A stretch of 37,954 nt of DNA, from assembly GCF_000478195.2 (NCBI RefSeq), contig NZ_AUZM01000058.1, forward strand, positions 1-37,954, given 5' to 3'. A program made the position numbers and the translations under genes. How positions within the stretch are numbered: position 1 is the first letter of the stretch; the number at the start of each line of letters is the position of its first letter. The stretch comes from Lyngbya aestuarii BL J (GTDB taxonomy: Bacteria > Cyanobacteriota > Cyanobacteriia > Cyanobacteriales > Microcoleaceae). The notes below the pieces were generated by a model. The model saw only the letters and a program-made list of their open reading frames with translations, searched no databases and was not told the origin of the DNA. Shown piece after piece: positions 36,718 through 37,954 of this stretch.

Positions 36718-37181
36718 AGAAAAGATGAAATGTGGTCTTATGTAAGATCGAAAGCCAAAAAACAATGGATTTGGCTTGCAATTGACGCGACTACACGAGC
36801 GTCTTATTAGAGTATATATTGACGATCTCGCTCCTGCCTATCAGCAAAGCAATTGTGGTGATCGCTTCGGCCTGTGTACCGTCAATGTGTATTTGTTACA
36901 CTGATTTTTGGGGAGCTTCCCAAACAAGTAAAACTCGCGTAAACGCCACCGTTCAGTTGGCAAAGACACTGGTTATACAAGTTATATTGAACCGTCAGGT
37001 TCTCTTTAATTAAATTCAAGAGCTTGCCTGACGGCGCATTCCGCGAGATTCAATAACACTTGACGTCAAATAATTTCCCAGATCGGTACATAAAACTTTA
37101 TCATCCTCAAAATCCATCGACAATCACATCGGTACAGTTTGGTATTTTGTTCATCACTATAATGCTAGTTTACGAACTTAG
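36718..37181 (+). pseudogene. IS1-family transposase relic (multiple frameshifts, N-terminus missing)
   Basis: Translation in shifting frames gives a series of IS1 transposase fragments in the right order. They are DEMWSYVRS...KKQWIWLAIDATTR (36724-36798), AKQLW*SLRPVYRQCV (with an internal TGA, ending near 36890), CYTDFWGAS (about 36896-36924), RSVGKDTGYTSYIEP (36950-36994), RFNNT (37046-37060) and VHKTLSSSKSIDNHIGTVWYFVHHYNASL (37090-37172), ending at TAG 37179-37181. At least four frame breaks, one nonsense codon and a 43-bp insertion are present. The zinc-finger N-terminal part is not seen. The element is long dead. Confidence 0.85.
36992..37034. repeat. 43-bp palindromic insertion inside the IS1 relic
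   Basis: Perfect arms CCGTCAGG (36992-36999) and CCTGACGG (37027-37034), with further partly paired inner bases (TTCTCTT/AAGAGCTT), separate IEP from RFNNT in the transposase relic, where intact enzymes read directly IERFNNT. It therefore looks inserted. Confidence 0.65.
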
Positions 37182-37210
37182 AGCATTACTATACATTACT
37201 ACCAAGAGTT

Positions 37211-37314
37211 GAGGTGGAAATCCCTTGAAATCAGTTAACGTGATGAATTAAAATTCATTCTATCCCCGAGATAAATTCCGGGTTATCGTGTTTGAAGTCT
37301 TGGGAAACCACCTC
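37211..37314. repeat. Imperfect inverted-repeat element, about 100 bp
   Basis: GAGGTGG (37211-37217) pairs with CCACCTC (37308-37314), extended by similar GGAAATCCCTTG and CTTGGGAAACC segments. The interior has ATGAATT-AA-AATTCAT (37243-37258). Lying just after the IS1 relic, it may be an IS end or a non-autonomous element. Confidence 0.4.
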
Positions 37315-37328
37315 ATTGAATGGCTTGA

Positions 37329-37664
37329 TTAATCTTCGGATTCAAAGACTGTTTGACTGGGGTTAATCAATGACTCTAATTGAGCTTTTGATAACGATTG
37401 AATTGGATAAGCAACTGCAACAATCTCAGAAATTTTAATCAACCAAACTGTGCGTTCGTATGGCTCATCTTCCCAACCTTCTTCTTCAGAGGGAATATAC
37501 AGATTAACGAGTTCCAAAAAATCTTCATCAAGAGCAGAGGGAATACCAAAAAATCTGCCACAAGATGATACGACCTGCACTTCATTCCCCTGTTGGAGAG
37601 CCTCCTCTAGTCGTTGATAGAGAAGATTGGGTTTTGGGTTGACCTTCTGTGAGAAATTGCTCAC
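37329..37664 (-). CDS. Small conserved protein, function unknown
   Basis: I do not recognise a named family for this 111-residue acidic, soluble protein. It opens with 'LYQRLEEALQQGNEVQVVSSCGRFFGIP' and contains YERTVWLIKISEIVAVAYP, a pattern of two short strands and helices. It has a single Cys (35). No signal or membrane segment. A wholly different 60-residue frame at 37661-37843 overlaps its start and is not supported. Confidence 0.6.
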   Translation of the reverse strand: MSNFSQKVNPKPNLLYQRLEEALQQGNEVQVVSSCGRFFGIPSALDEDFLELVNLYIPSEEEGWEDEPYERTVWLIKISEIVAVAYPIQSLSKAQLESLINPSQTVFESED

Positions 37665-37872
37665 TGTTTAACTTGCCTCAGATCAGCATATGGAACGACT
37701 ATCTGTATTATATTACATATATAATACATTTTAAAACTAAAGTCAAGGTTCATTTCTATTATCTCATAAATTTCTTTAAATGTTTCATAATTAATTATAA
37801 AGTTTAGACGACCCATTGGGCCGTCTGGGTTGGGTGAAATCAAATCGAGTCGTCGTGACGTGAGGTTAATAT
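37665..37872. other. Spacer with a near-perfect hairpin
   Basis: AGACG-a-CCCA...TGGG-c-CGTCT (37806-37826) is a symmetrical stem. It lies downstream of the partial gene at the right edge and could mark its 3' end, although no T-run follows on the minus strand. Confidence 0.4.
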
Positions 37873-37954
37873 TTAGTCTTCATCAAGTGCCGGAAATGCT
37901 TCTTCTAACATCCACAATTTATTTTTATTTTCAATAAACCAACTTCGTGTTTCC
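37873..37954 (-). CDS. 3' end of an unidentified gene entering from the right
   Basis: The minus-strand frame is open from the window edge to TAA at 37873 and yields 26 residues, TRSWFIENKNKLWMLEEAF..., ending PALDED. Too short for identification, but it has no stops and reads as a plausible acidic protein tail. Confidence 0.4.
   Translation of the reverse strand, partial: ETRSWFIENKNKLWMLEEAFPALDED

Noticed and set aside
36587-36781. Minus-strand frame of 64 residues
   Set aside because: Very Lys/Ile-rich, overlaps the plus-strand IS1 relic, no ribosome site and no recognised motif.
36819-37013. Plus-strand frame of 64 residues
   Set aside because: It is only an accidental open piece of the frameshifted IS1 transposase (contains CYTDFWGAS) and not a gene by itself.
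37661-37843. Minus-strand frame of 60 residues
   Set aside because: TTG start, overlaps the 5' end of the 111-residue gene, and its sequence spans a hairpin and AT-rich spacer.
1-37954. tRNA genes or CRISPR arrays
   Set aside because: I looked for GGTTCRANYCC-type T-loops in the gaps and for regularly spaced direct repeats and found neither.

Overview
The window reads as chromosomal DNA of a filamentous, probably non-heterocystous cyanobacterium (Planktothrix/Lyngbya/Oscillatoria-like). Evidence: HIP1 octamers (GCGATCGC, e.g. 924-931, 3952-3959, 7768-7775, 15814-15821, 36187-36194), a cyanobacterial gene set (DUF2555 protein, a phytochrome of the CphB type with an Rcp-type regulator, cobyric acid synthase, a PrxQ/BCP peroxiredoxin), moderately AT-rich intergenic DNA, and short GC-rich palindromic or pyrimidine-rich repeats of the kind these genomes scatter between genes. 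The genus is an inference; no rRNA is present.

Layout. 1-5600: end of a glycosyltransferase gene, then clpB, gloA and mnmA on the minus strand, with a 660-bp gene-free gap between gloA and mnmA. 5670-9165 (+): secreted three-unit SPOR-like protein, bifunctional NAD(P)HX repair enzyme, M23 peptidase. 9220-10160 (-): OB-fold lipoprotein and Nudix hydrolase with overlapping stop and start. 10458-11333 (+): folD with a terminator. 11541-14811 (-): a large modular C39-like peptidase and a small membrane protein. 15177-16356 (-): peroxiredoxin and a minimal diguanylate cyclase. 16645-19335 (+): two small conserved proteins, cobQ, a small [2Fe-2S] ferredoxin. 19389-20626 (-): a secreted SLH-like fragment protein and a Crp-family regulator, followed by a 700-bp gap. 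21399-23678 (+): large MscS channel. 23757-29547 (-): coaBC, DUF2555, esterase, HEAT-repeat protein, GNAT, a tiny membrane protein, Na+/solute symporter. 29666-36237 (-): four-gene sensory operon. 36238-37328: mostly non-coding, with an IS1-family transposase relic. 37329-end (-): one small conserved gene and the tail of another.

The most interesting system is the 29.7-36.2 kb operon. In transcription order it encodes a biliverdin-type phytochrome kinase, an Rcp-like response regulator, a REC-GAF-PAS-kinase-REC hybrid whose GAF domain carries the Cys-His pair of cyanobacteriochromes, and a REC-kinase. This looks like a compact light-signalling phosphorelay with two candidate photoreceptors. 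A second point is a repeat domain shared by the M23 peptidase and the C39-like protein: six copies in the latter, arranged as a duplicated block of one Ig-like plus three SH3-like modules. Housekeeping genes fill most of the rest.
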